DNA of 22,291 nt from Planctomycetaceae bacterium. GTDB lineage: Bacteria; Planctomycetota; Planctomycetia; Pirellulales; Thermoguttaceae. The stretch lies in NCBI GenBank assembly GCA_031282385.1, contig JAITDV010000441.1, positions 1 through 22,291 of the forward strand. The letters run 5' to 3'. How positions within the stretch are numbered: the first letter of the stretch is position 1; every line of letters starts with the position of its first letter. Below the pieces are notes generated by a model. That model was given only the letters and a program-made list of their open reading frames with translations, was not told the origin of the DNA and searched no databases. Shown one piece after another: positions 1 to 7,022 of this stretch. Made by a program: the position numbers and the translations under genes.

Positions 1-620
1 GTTATGCGTGTTTAACAGTGCGGCATTTACTTGATCCAGATGTTATTATGCTTGGCGGCGGTGTTATTGAGGCTTGTCAAAAATATATGATGCCGGTAAT
101 TGAATCTGTAGCGGCGTCGGATCGGTTGCAATCTGCGTCGTGTTCGCGGCGGATTTTAGTTTCGTCTCTTGGGGACAGTGCAGTGGTTTTGGGGGCGGTA
201 GCTCTTGTTCGCAGTACGGAGGCAAGTACATTTGATCTGATTTGCGAATCGACACCAAAGTATTCGCATCTTTTAATGTTGGCGGATGAAGTGATTCATA
301 TTGATGATGTTGCTTATACGTCTGACATTTTAATTTTGCCGGACGGTACAATTCATGAAAGATTAAAAGTACCGAAAAAAGACCCGAATGGTTTCAGATT
401 CAAAGATATTGAAACAGCGGTGCAAGGCGGAACGGATCTTCTTATTTTGGCAACTCCGGCAGCGGAAAAAATAACGTTGTCGGAAAAATGTCAGGATTAT
501 CTTTACAGACGCGGGATAGATTATAGAGTTGTTCAATTGCGTGAAGCTGTACAGTTATACAACAATTTTAACGGAAGACGTTCAGCTGTTTTACACTTTA
601 ATATGAGAATTAAAAATTAA
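1..620 (+). CDS. ROK-family kinase C-terminus fused to Mth938/NDUFAF3-like domain (5' partial)
   Basis: The frame is open to the window's left edge, so the true start lies upstream. The GTG at 18 is only the first possible start inside the window, and residues here are counted from it. Residues 5-16 (LDPDVIMLGGGV) and 52-63 (GDSAVVLGAVAL) match the C-terminal lobe of ROK sugar kinases and regulators, which phosphorylate glucose-like sugars. The ROK ATP-binding and zinc motifs would lie outside the window. After residue ~75 the same frame continues into about 120 residues resembling the Mth938/NDUFAF3 fold: a strand-rich stretch (DILILPDG), then TDLLILATPAAEKITL, a YLYRRGID helix-strand and GRRSAVLHF near the end. 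Proteins with that fold are usually separate and of unclear bacterial function. No stop or frame break separates the two parts, so this reads as a genuine fusion. The ROK call is fairly sure; the second domain is by motif memory. Confidence 0.8.
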   Translation, partial: YACLTVRHLLDPDVIMLGGGVIEACQKYMMPVIESVAASDRLQSASCSRRILVSSLGDSAVVLGAVALVRSTEASTFDLICESTPKYSHLLMLADEVIHIDDVAYTSDILILPDGTIHERLKVPKKDPNGFRFKDIETAVQGGTDLLILATPAAEKITLSEKCQDYLYRRGIDYRVVQLREAVQLYNNFNGRRSAVLHFNMRIKN

Positions 621-739
621 GTAACTGTTCGTAAAAATTATATTCATTACATTTGATTTTTTTGATTTAAGTAGAAATCAAGTTTGTTGTGTTCCAAAAA
701 TCCTTTTTGTCATTGGCGTCCTTTATACCGAACGCATAT

Positions 740-811
740 TTGAATTCGGAAATCCGCGCAAGTTTACCTATTGGAAAATTCGCTTTAACGTATTTGTCCA
801 ACCGAATTCTA
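740..811 (-). repeat. Diverged copy of the hairpin repeat (variant ending in GAATTCGG)
   Basis: GAATTCGG (742-749) and CCGAATTC (802-809) are perfect inverted ends. On the minus strand the interior reads CGTTAAAGCGAA then TTTTCCAATAGGT, the same order as the CGTAAAAGC/TTTCCGATAGGT core of the main family. A relative of this variant lies at 6926-7012. The rest of the 621-948 gap holds only this and the next repeat; I see no gene in it. Confidence 0.5.
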
Positions 812-912
812 TGCTGCTCGTGTTATAAATTATATTATCCAAAAGCGTAAAAGTCTGATTTCCGATAGGTAAGCAAACGGCGGTAAAGGAAATTTTAAGT
901 AAGAACAGTTTA
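812..912 (+). repeat. Intergenic hairpin repeat, copy A
   Basis: This copy contains TATAAATT, AAAAGCGTAAAAG, TTTCCGATAGGTAAGC, GGCGGTAAAGGAAAT and the terminal GAACAGTTTA in the family order. It ends 36 bases before the larC start codon and points the same way as larC. Its hairpin stem is degraded (GTCTGATT against AAGCAAAC). Confidence 0.8.
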
Positions 913-948
913 AAATGTGTTCGGTTAGAAATTTTAAAGTAGAAAAAA

Positions 949-2247
949 ATGAAAATTGCTTATTTTGATTGTCAATCTGGTATTAGCGGGGACATGTCGC
1001 TTGGTGCAATAATTGATCTTGGAGTATCGGTTGCATTGTTGAATGATTCTGTGCGGTCGTTGTTACCGCATGTTTGTATTGATGTAGAGCAAGTGGTGCG
1101 TTGCGGTTTGCGTGGTACGCTTGCGAAGGTCAAAGTGCCGGAAGAAAATGTTCATCGTCATCTTTCTGATATTCTTAGTTTAATTGATAGTTCGTCAATT
1201 AGCGATATTTGCAAGGAAAATGCTTCAGGAATTTTTCGTTTATTAGCGGAAGCGGAATCGTTGGTTCATGGAGTGGATATTGAGGAGGTTCATTTTCATG
1301 AAGTTGGTGCGGCGGATTCGATTACTGATATTGTTGGTGTTACGGTTGGTCTTGAGCAATTAGGCGTTGAGCAATTTAGGAGTTCAAAAGTACCGACAGG
1401 TTGCGGTGTTATCGAGATAGCTCATGGCAAGTGCTCAATACCTGCGCCGGCAACAGTTGAGTTATTGCGTGGTATTCCGATAGCTGCATCGGAAGTGCCG
1501 TTTGAATTAACTACGCCGACAGGTGCGGCAATTTTGAAATATTATGTGAATCAATTCGGTTCTTTACCGTCAATGACAATTGAATCAATTGGTGTTGGTG
1601 CGGGTAGCCGTGATTTAAGTGAGCAGGCAAATATATTACGAATTTTGGTCGGAGATTTATCAAATGATAAACCGGCATTGATGTCGGCGGCAGAACAATT
1701 ACCGAATCATTTGTGTGAGCGTCATAGAGTTGTTCACGATCATACCGGACATCGCCATGATGTGCCGGTAGATATTTTTTCCACACCAAAAACCAAAGCA
1801 ACAACTGAAACTGTATGGGTACTTGAGACAAATATTGATGATTCGACGGGTGAAGTTGTTGGGCATTGTATTGATTGTCTCTGGAATGCGTCGCCGCTCG
1901 ATGTTTGGACAACAGGAATTCAAATGAAGAAACAACGTCCGGGAGTTACGTTGTCAATACTATGCCGGCGTGAACAAATAAATGAGCTTGAAGGAATACT
2001 GTTCAGGGAAACATCAACAATCGGAGTAAGACGATGGGCGGTAGAACGAACAATATTGAACCGTGAATCGTGCAAAATTAGAACGCCGTGGGGAAGTGTT
2101 GACGCAAAAAGGTTGGTTTTACCGGACGGAACTGAAAGAACCGCACCGGAATTTGAATCCGCAAAAAAGTTAGCCATCGAATGCGGAATTTCCGTAAGAG
2201 AAATTTTATCAAGCAGCAAAACATTCGAAACTATAGAACGCGATTAA
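949..2247 (+). CDS. larC: LarC, nickel-pincer cofactor biosynthesis protein
   Basis: LarC inserts nickel into the pyridinium-dithiocarboxylate precursor made by LarB and LarE, giving the cofactor of LarA-type racemases. The 432 residues show the family hallmarks: N-terminal YFDCQSGISGDM (5-16), HFHEVGAADSI (115-125), a PFELTTPTGAAIL stretch (184-196), GVGAGSRD (215-222), a His-rich linker (about 254-270, six His) and a C-terminal domain with ETNIDDSTGE (293-302) and RETSTIGVR (353-361). In some lactobacilli the protein needs a ribosomal frameshift between larC1 and larC2; here both halves form one continuous frame of normal length. No larA, larB or larE lies in the window, so its partners must be elsewhere. 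The start codon has only a weak purine stretch in front and follows repeat copy A. Codon choice drifts from G/T-ending to A/C-ending along the gene. Confidence 0.93.
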   Translation: MKIAYFDCQSGISGDMSLGAIIDLGVSVALLNDSVRSLLPHVCIDVEQVVRCGLRGTLAKVKVPEENVHRHLSDILSLIDSSSISDICKENASGIFRLLAEAESLVHGVDIEEVHFHEVGAADSITDIVGVTVGLEQLGVEQFRSSKVPTGCGVIEIAHGKCSIPAPATVELLRGIPIAASEVPFELTTPTGAAILKYYVNQFGSLPSMTIESIGVGAGSRDLSEQANILRILVGDLSNDKPALMSAAEQLPNHLCERHRVVHDHTGHRHDVPVDIFSTPKTKATTETVWVLETNIDDSTGEVVGHCIDCLWNASPLDVWTTGIQMKKQRPGVTLSILCRREQINELEGILFRETSTIGVRRWAVERTILNRESCKIRTPWGSVDAKRLVLPDGTERTAPEFESAKKLAIECGISVREILSSSKTFETIERD

Positions 2248-2302
2248 ATTATACCAACAACATTTTAGAATTCGGTGAAACCTAAAACACATTAGTTACT
2301 GT

Positions 2303-2402
2303 GCTGTTTGTTCCATAAATTGCGTGACTCAAGATCGCAAAAACTTGCTTTCCGATAGATAAGCAGATGACGGTAGATAAAATTTCAAGTGTGAATAGTT
2401 TA
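2303..2402 (+). repeat. Intergenic hairpin repeat, copy B
   Basis: It reads CTGTTTGTTCCATAAATTG, GCGTGACTCAAGA, TGCTTTCCGATAGATAAGCA, then AATTTCAAGTGTGAATAGTTTA broken only by small changes. The inner stem TGCTT/AAGCA is kept. It lies 55 bases downstream of larC and directly abuts the left end of the 2405-2845 insertion, so that insertion may have landed at its edge. Confidence 0.8.
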
Positions 2403-2512
2403 ATTAGTTGTCCCTGAAAAAGTCTTTTTGTTGTTTTAATGGTAGCCAACTTGTTCGTGGCGAATTCGTTTGAGCATCTGAATGGGGACTTCTTGTCAAT
2501 TAATTTTGATAA

Positions 2513-2706
2513 TAGACCTTTTCGCTAACCTGTAGGCGACCACCCCTGCCCCCTCCGAATGAGGGGAATTATTCGCCTCTCTCTGAGGCATCTTCTTATT
2601 CCCCTCCTTCGGAGGGGTTAGGGGTGGTTTCGGAGGAGTTAAAGGCGGTTTTTCGTTGTAGTTTTTTTATTGCGTTGATGTATTTTTAGGTTAGAGAAAA
2701 GGTCTA
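2513..2706 (+). mobile_element. TA-flanked MITE, copy 1 (194 bp)
   Basis: The ends AGACCTTTTCGCTAACCT and AGGTTAGAGAAAAGGTCT pair at 17 of 18 positions and are bordered by TA on both sides, as expected for elements moved by IS630/Tc1-type transposases. The middle is a long GC-rich hairpin built on CCACCCCTGCCCCCTCC and its complement. It is nested inside the 2405-2845 insertion, so it arrived later. Confidence 0.85.
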
Positions 2707-2747
2707 ATATTTGCAAGGTTTTAAGGAAAATCTCGGATAAAACAATA

Positions 2748-2770
2748 ACTATACTATACTATACTATACT
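2748..2770 (+). repeat. ATACT pentanucleotide tandem repeat
   Basis: Four perfect ATACT units follow a partial ACT. The tract lies in non-coding DNA inside the 441-bp insertion, so any length change would have no coding effect. Confidence 0.8.
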
Positions 2771-2860
2771 GCAAATTATAACTCTAAATTGCAACCAGAT
2801 AAGCCCAGAATTTATAGCACCAAATGACTTTTTCAGGGACAACTATTTAGCTTTAAAACT

Positions 2861-2937
2861 GAAAATTCAAGTGTGAAGAGTTAAATTATTCACACTTGAG
2901 TTTTCATTTTTGCGGTTTGCTTATATCGGAAAACCTA
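2861..2937 (-). repeat. Two abutting right ends of the hairpin repeat; possible terminator hairpin
   Basis: GAAAATTCAAGTGTGAA (2861-2877) and TTCACACTTGAGTTTTC (2889-2905) form a 17-bp stem with one mismatch. Each arm matches the right end of the repeat family. The minus-strand reading continues to about 2937 with GGTTT, loop TTCCGATATAAGC and AAACC, a shortened central hairpin with a stem unlike other copies. It lies between the 3' ends of larC and dhaL and could end transcription from either side; that role is inference. Confidence 0.5.
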
Positions 2938-2991
2938 CAATAACGTTCTTACATCATCAAATTTACAGTATGTTTTGATACTGAATTTATG

Positions 2992-3630
2992 TTAATCAAT
3001 TTCTAATTTCTTGATTGTTTCTGCGTATGCTTTGTAGATAATTGCGGTACTGACGGCGCCGGCATCAAGATTTCCGCGGCTGCGTTCTCCGATATTTTTT
3101 GCGCGACCGAATTTTGCGAGTAGTTCTTTTGTTGAATCTGCGCCTTTTTGTGCGGCTTCGTATGCAGCTTGAAAAACATTGGCAAACGAGTTGTTCGAAT
3201 CTTTCAAAGCGACCATTGCGTCAATAGCAGGGATCAATGCGTCCATCAAAGTCTTATCACCAATTTCGGCTTTGGTTGATGTTTTAACATTTAACAGACC
3301 TGTTTTGAACATTTCGATAGTTTCGTTCAAATCCAGTTCATCGGATTTGACTGTACTTGCCATACCGAGGAAAAACGAACCCGTTAATGTACTGGTCGAA
3401 CCACTAGCAGAGGACATTACATCCCAACCAATATTCACCAATGTTTCAGCAAGGTTGCCATCTTTTTGCGAGCTGTTTGCGGCTGCTTTCATCGCAGTCA
3501 ATATTGCGGTTCCGTGATCGCCGTCGCCCGTAGCGGCATCCAATCGATTCAACTCATCAACATTAACCGTAATTACTTCCATTGCAGTAAAAAGTATCTG
3601 TTGAAGTAATTGTTTTGTAAATTTCATCAT
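2992..3630 (-). CDS. dhaL: DhaL-like dihydroxyacetone kinase ADP-binding subunit
   Basis: DhaL carries the nucleotide used to phosphorylate dihydroxyacetone held on DhaK. The 212-residue length and motifs fit: D31 with GDGDHG (35-40) supplies the magnesium-binding Asp residues, SASGSTS (74-80) the phosphate loop, GDKTLMDAL (124-132) and GERSRGNLDAGA (181-192) the conserved nucleotide-site helices. The start has two in-frame ATG codons in a row. An AGGAG lies 3 bases before the first and 6 before the second, so the second (3627) is equally plausible. The gene stands alone, with no dhaK or dhaM in the window. It may work with a distant DhaK, or belong to a related sugar-kinase or phosphotransfer system; the exact substrate is not decided by the sequence. 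Confidence 0.88.
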   Translation of the reverse strand: MMKFTKQLLQQILFTAMEVITVNVDELNRLDAATGDGDHGTAILTAMKAAANSSQKDGNLAETLVNIGWDVMSSASGSTSTLTGSFFLGMASTVKSDELDLNETIEMFKTGLLNVKTSTKAEIGDKTLMDALIPAIDAMVALKDSNNSFANVFQAAYEAAQKGADSTKELLAKFGRAKNIGERSRGNLDAGAVSTAIIYKAYAETIKKLEID

Positions 3631-3686
3631 AATCTCCTATAACAAATTTGTTAGAATTTTGTTGCGCAAAAGCGGTAAAGCAGAAC

Positions 3687-3725
3687 TATACTATTGTACT
3701 ATAAATTGTGCGGCTCAAAAGCGTA
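3687..3725 (+). repeat. Duplicated left half of the hairpin repeat
   Basis: TATACTATTGTACTATAAATTG followed by GCGGCTCAAAAGCGTA (broken here) repeats the left half of copy C, which begins at once after it. The right half is missing. This looks like a truncated copy or a partial tandem duplication. Confidence 0.65.
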
Positions 3726-3828
3726 TACTGTTCGTACTATAAATTGCGTGACTCAATAGCGTAGTAGCCTGCTTTCCGATTAGGTAAGCAGGCGGTGGTG
3801 AAGGAAAATTAAAGTGTGAACGAGTTTA
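3726..3828 (+). repeat. Intergenic hairpin repeat, copy C (best hairpin)
   Basis: This full copy runs from TACTGTTCGTACTATAAATT to AAAGTGTGAACGAGTTTA. Its central hairpin at 3767-3793 is perfect: GCCTGCTT, an 11-base loop TCCGATTAGGT, AAGCAGGC. It lies between the divergent dhaL and nfeD-like genes. The remainder of 3829-4094 shows no gene. Confidence 0.85.
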
Positions 3829-4043
3829 ACAATAACGTAGAACAATGTCCGAATTCATTTATCAATGAACAACATTAAAACAAACAACTCCGCATTCGGC
3901 AAGTATAGGGAATTGAATGTGAATGAATAGTTACGTTTTTTAGTCCTCTGTTTGAATATTCCGTACAAACGGATACCGTGTAACTGTACATTGTGTAGTT
4001 GATTTATTATACTAATAACCAATTTCAATTTATTTTGTATAAA

Positions 4044-4072
4044 TTGATTATTGGGTTAAGTGAAATTATACT
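4044..4072 (+). promoter_or_regulatory. Candidate sigma-70-type promoter for the NfeD-like gene
   Basis: TTGATT (4044-4049) and TATACT (4067-4072) are separated by 17 bases. The site lies about 140 bases upstream of the NfeD-like start, so transcription from it would carry repeat copy D in the leader. Matches of this quality arise by chance in AT-rich DNA. Confidence 0.3.
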
Positions 4073-4094
4073 GAAACATATTTCTGCAAAAATA

Positions 4095-4194
4095 TACTGT
4101 TAGTACAATAAATTGCGTAATTCGAGAGTGTAAAAGCTGCTTTCCGATAGGTAAGCAAGCGGCAGTAAAGGAAATTCAAAGTGTGAATTGTTTA
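4095..4194 (+). repeat. Intergenic hairpin repeat, copy D
   Basis: TACTGTTAGTACAATAAATTG at the left, GCTGCTTTCCGATAGGTAAGC in the middle and CAAAGTGTGAATTGTTTA at the right (each slightly changed from consensus). It ends 21 bases before the NfeD-like start codon and points the same way. Confidence 0.8.
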
Positions 4195-4215
4195 TAAATT
4201 TTTTTTTATTTTGTT

Positions 4216-4803
4216 ATGGTAAATTATTATTGGTTTTGGACATTTGTTTGTCTTGGGATTGGGCTTTTTTTAGGTTTTATTGAGGTTTTTATTCCATCGG
4301 GCGGAGTGTTGGCGTTTTTAACGTTGGTTGCAATTATTGGCAGTATTATTTTCGCGTTTTTGCAAGATACTTTTTTCGGCGCAATTTACATGTTCTCAAT
4401 TGTGTTGCTTTTACCGTGTTTGGTTTGGGGTGCTGTTACGATTTGGCCTCACACGATTATTGGGCGGCGCGTTCTGCTTAATCCTGAAGAAGACCCCGCG
4501 CTGCGACCCAACACCGAACTACTCGTGTTGAAACAATTGATCGGTAAACACGGCGTAGCCCGCAGCAAAATGATCTTTTCCGGTCAAATTGAAATAGACG
4601 GACACAAATACAACGCTATGAGTGATATTGAGGCAATTGAACCTAATACGCCGATAGTTGTTGTTGGTCTTGACTGTATGACATTGCTGGTACGGCGATC
4701 AGAAGGATTACAAACAAAACAGAAAATAACAAACATAGAAGTAAACAACGACAAACCAACATCTGATAACATTCCCGAAACAATTTATGACCCGTTTGCA
4801 TAA
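4216..4803 (+). CDS. NfeD-like membrane protein with C-terminal OB-fold domain
   Basis: The 195-residue protein begins with three hydrophobic segments (about residues 5-26, 30-49 and 53-77), an acidic linker, then a small domain at 108-161. That domain reads as the NfeD C-terminal OB fold: GKHGVARSKMIFSGQIEIDG, then YNAMS and IVVVGLD...LLV. Truncated NfeD proteins of this type are thought to act with flotillin/SPFH proteins in membrane organisation, and longer ones carry a ClpP-like protease, which is absent here. The last ~30 residues are polar and unconserved. No SPFH partner is adjacent. The ATG at 4216 directly precedes the first membrane segment and has no clear ribosome-binding site. 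Confidence 0.85.
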   Translation: MVNYYWFWTFVCLGIGLFLGFIEVFIPSGGVLAFLTLVAIIGSIIFAFLQDTFFGAIYMFSIVLLLPCLVWGAVTIWPHTIIGRRVLLNPEEDPALRPNTELLVLKQLIGKHGVARSKMIFSGQIEIDGHKYNAMSDIEAIEPNTPIVVVGLDCMTLLVRRSEGLQTKQKITNIEVNNDKPTSDNIPETIYDPFA

Positions 4804-4832
4804 AAAACATTTTCGTTACGAAAATTTCAATA

Positions 4833-4930
4833 TACTGTTCGTACTATAAATTGCTGGACTCAAGAGCGTAAAAGTCTGTTTTCCTAAAGGTAAGCAGGAG
4901 TTGGTAAAGGAAATGGAAGGTGTGAACAGT
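4833..4930 (+). repeat. Intergenic hairpin repeat, copy E
   Basis: It reads TACTGTTCGTACTATAAATT, GACTCAAGAGCGTAAAAG, TTTTCCTAAAGGTAAGCAGG, then GTGTGAACAGT. The loop is changed to TTCCTAAAGG. It lies between two converging genes and so cannot be an upstream element for either. Confidence 0.8.
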
Positions 4931-5064
4931 CTGTTAAATGTTCAAAATCGTTCTGTTATTTTTTATTTTTTTGATAATTCATCCACTATATTCAAAATAT
5001 TTTTGGATATTTTCAATTTCTGTACTTGGATTTTGAAAATTCAAAAATTTAATGATTTCAATTG

Positions 5065-6459
5065 TTACATTAGACTTTCAATTTCGTCACAAAGTTCATT
5101 TGATTTCTTTTCGTCGGGTGCTTCGGCAAAAATTCTTATGATTGGTTCTGTGTTACTTCCGCGTAATAATACCCACGCATCGCCATGATCTATCCGTAAA
5201 CCGTCAAGCCTGTCACACGGTAAACTCTTGAACGATTCCGCAACCTTGTCAAGCAGTAACGGAACCTTTGACAACTCAATATTCGCCTTCCGTTTTACCA
5301 AAACATAATGCGGCAAATTATCTGCGATTTCCGAAATAGTTCTGTTGCTCATTGCCATAGCGTCAAGCACTTGAACCATACCAACAAAACTGTCTCTTAC
5401 CAATCCTACCGCCGGATCAATCGGTCCGCCGTTGCCTTCACCGCCAAAAATCGCATCCGTTTTAAGCATCAAGTCAACAACATTCGCCTCGCCGACTGCA
5501 CTACGATAAATTGGTACGCCATAACGTTTCGCTATATCTTCATTGATTCGGCTCGTTGCACAATTGATAACAACCGCGCCTTTTTCTCGATGAAAAGGAT
5601 GTCTCAAAACAGACGACTCACTTGCAGATTTCTCATTCTTATCCGTAACCTGCAAAATATGATCAAGACTAATTGCAACCGTAAGTTCCTCGCCAATATA
5701 ACGTCCCTTTTCATCTATCACGGCTACTCGATCCGCATCAGGATCCTGACAAAACGCAACATCAAAATTACCACATTTGACCACATCGCATATTTGTGCC
5801 AAATTCTCTTGCGTCGGTTCCGGTACATGCAAAAAATGCCCTGTCGGTTCTTCGCCGACCATTGTTACCTCACATTCTAACTCGTCAAATAACCACGCAC
5901 CAAGTAATGCTCCCGTGCCATGATTCGCGTCAAGCAAAACGCGAAATTTACGATCAGCAATCGCATTCAGATTTATTGTTTCAATAATTGCTTTTTGATG
6001 TTCGGTAATTGTATTCCTGCACTCAATTCGTTTACCGACAGACTCATAATTGACCCAATTCAATCTACCGGCGTTATATTGCCGTAAAACATTTTCGCCT
6101 ACTTTTTTCGGGATAACACGACCTTCTGCCGAAAATAATTTCATGCCGTTGAACTCGCCCGGATTGTGTGAAGCTGTAATTTGGATACCGCCGACGGCAG
6201 ATAATTGACGTACTAAAATTCCAGTTGTGGGCGTCGCTGTAATTCCTGCATCAAATGTGTTGCGACCAACTGCATTTAACGCCGCGTGAATTGCATCCGC
6301 AAGCATTAAACCGGATTCACGGCTGTCCCGCGTTACTACGATTGTGCCGGGCGGAAGCGTACTTGCAAACGCCGCCGCATAGTTCATTGCAACTGCCGGC
6401 GTCAATGTCTCTCCAATCACGCCGCGTAAACCTGAAACACTTATTATCAAATCAGACAT
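5065..6459 (-). CDS. glmM: Phosphoglucosamine mutase / phosphohexose mutase family
   Basis: This alpha-D-phosphohexomutase interconverts hexose (or glucosamine) 6- and 1-phosphates, feeding UDP-GlcNAc and sugar-nucleotide synthesis. All four active-site loops are visible in its 464 residues: the phosphoserine loop TASHNP (95-100, Ser97), the magnesium loop DPDADR (239-244), the sugar-binding loop GGEGNGG (339-345) and the phosphate-binding loop RGSNTEP (433-439). Length is normal. GEGNGG in the sugar loop, rather than GEQSGH, resembles the archaeal-type and planctomycete GlmM-like group more than classical bacterial GlmM. Phosphomannomutase or phosphoglucomutase activity is therefore possible and the symbol is tentative. 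It lies 31 bases downstream of a small membrane-protein gene on the same strand and is probably co-transcribed with it. Confidence 0.9.
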   Translation of the reverse strand: MSDLIISVSGLRGVIGETLTPAVAMNYAAAFASTLPPGTIVVTRDSRESGLMLADAIHAALNAVGRNTFDAGITATPTTGILVRQLSAVGGIQITASHNPGEFNGMKLFSAEGRVIPKKVGENVLRQYNAGRLNWVNYESVGKRIECRNTITEHQKAIIETINLNAIADRKFRVLLDANHGTGALLGAWLFDELECEVTMVGEEPTGHFLHVPEPTQENLAQICDVVKCGNFDVAFCQDPDADRVAVIDEKGRYIGEELTVAISLDHILQVTDKNEKSASESSVLRHPFHREKGAVVINCATSRINEDIAKRYGVPIYRSAVGEANVVDLMLKTDAIFGGEGNGGPIDPAVGLVRDSFVGMVQVLDAMAMSNRTISEIADNLPHYVLVKRKANIELSKVPLLLDKVAESFKSLPCDRLDGLRIDHGDAWVLLRGSNTEPIIRIFAEAPDEKKSNELCDEIESLM

Positions 6460-6490
6460 AATATTTTTCGTTACAAAAAACAGAATTAAT

Positions 6491-6772
6491 TTAATTTTCA
6501 GGTAAATTTTTATCGTTTGTTGCTTCTGATTGCAAGAACGCTACTGCAAGACAAAACATCACCGTAATAAGCGAAATAAGCCAAACAAGACCAAACGCTA
6601 ATATCACCCAAAATAAAACTGTTACCGCAAAAAAATCACAGATAACATGAAAAAAACACAAAAAAGCAAACAAAAAAACTATCCCGCATGGAAACAATAC
6701 CGCTGTATAAAGAAACCAACCAACAACACGACGTAAAACTGAAACCGAAATCAATTCTTTATTATCTTTCAT
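6491..6772 (-). CDS. Small two-helix membrane protein, unknown function
   Basis: The 93-residue product is not recognised. After a short charged N-terminus (MKDNKELISVSVLRR) come two long hydrophobic segments, about residues 17-45 and 47-80, then a polar tail. This suggests a small inner-membrane protein with both ends on the same side. AGAGG lies 9 bases before the ATG, supporting translation. It lies directly upstream of the phosphohexomutase gene on the same strand, and repeat copy F lies 63 bases upstream of it. No enzymatic motif is present. Confidence 0.6.
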   Translation of the reverse strand: MKDNKELISVSVLRRVVGWFLYTAVLFPCGIVFLFAFLCFFHVICDFFAVTVLFWVILAFGLVWLISLITVMFCLAVAFLQSEATNDKNLPEN

Positions 6773-6835
6773 TTAAATAACCTCTCACAAAACAACCGCA
6801 ACCAAATTTCTAAAATTAATTCTAGTCGATAATTT

Positions 6836-6926
6836 TAAACTGTTCACACTTGAGTTTTCCTTTACCTTTACCTACTTACCTATCGGAAAGCAGATTCTTG
6901 AATCACTCAATTTATAGTACGAGCAG
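6836..6926 (-). repeat. Intergenic hairpin repeat, copy F
   Basis: Read on the minus strand it has the family order, including CTGCTTTCCGATAGGTAAG. The stem is CTGCTT/AAGTAG, where one G-C pair of the consensus has become a G-T wobble. It points toward the small membrane-protein gene. Confidence 0.8.
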
Positions 6927-7012
6927 ATAGAATTCGGTAATTCGATGCGTTAAAGCAACTTTTCCAATAAATAAATTTATGCAAAGGAACAAAAATTCAA
7001 GTGTGAATAAAT
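6926..7012 (+). repeat. Diverged copy of the hairpin repeat (AGAATTCGG variant)
   Basis: AGAATTCGGTAATTCG, GCGTTAAAGCAAC, TTTTCCAATAAAT and a right end AAATTCAAGTGTGAA-like follow the family order. It matches the minus strand of the 740-811 copy better than the main family, so the family has at least two subtypes. Confidence 0.5.
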
Positions 7013-7022
7013 ATTCACAAAT

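Larger units (their letters stand above)
2405..2845. mobile_element. 441-bp MITE-like insertion with 20-bp terminal inverted repeats
   Basis: AGTTGTCCCTGAAAAAGTC at 2406-2424 is repeated as a perfect reverse complement at 2826-2844, and one more base pairs on the outside (2405/2845). The interior codes for no recognisable protein and is itself interrupted by the TA-flanked MITE at 2513-2706. The structure is that of a non-autonomous insertion or a decayed insertion sequence. I found no clear target duplication, and no transposase remnant could be read. Confidence 0.7.

Noticed and set aside
2748..2770. ATACT tract as a phase-variation switch
   Set aside because: It lies in non-coding insertion DNA, not in a reading frame or a recognisable promoter spacer.
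4901..5188. A 95-codon plus-strand frame after the NfeD-like gene
   Set aside because: It starts inside repeat copy E and runs antisense into the 3' end of the phosphohexomutase gene. The composition is Phe/Ser-rich with no motif.
5308..5880. A 190-codon plus-strand frame inside the phosphohexomutase gene
   Set aside because: It is antisense to a gene with all its catalytic motifs, shows no domain and has no ribosome-binding site.
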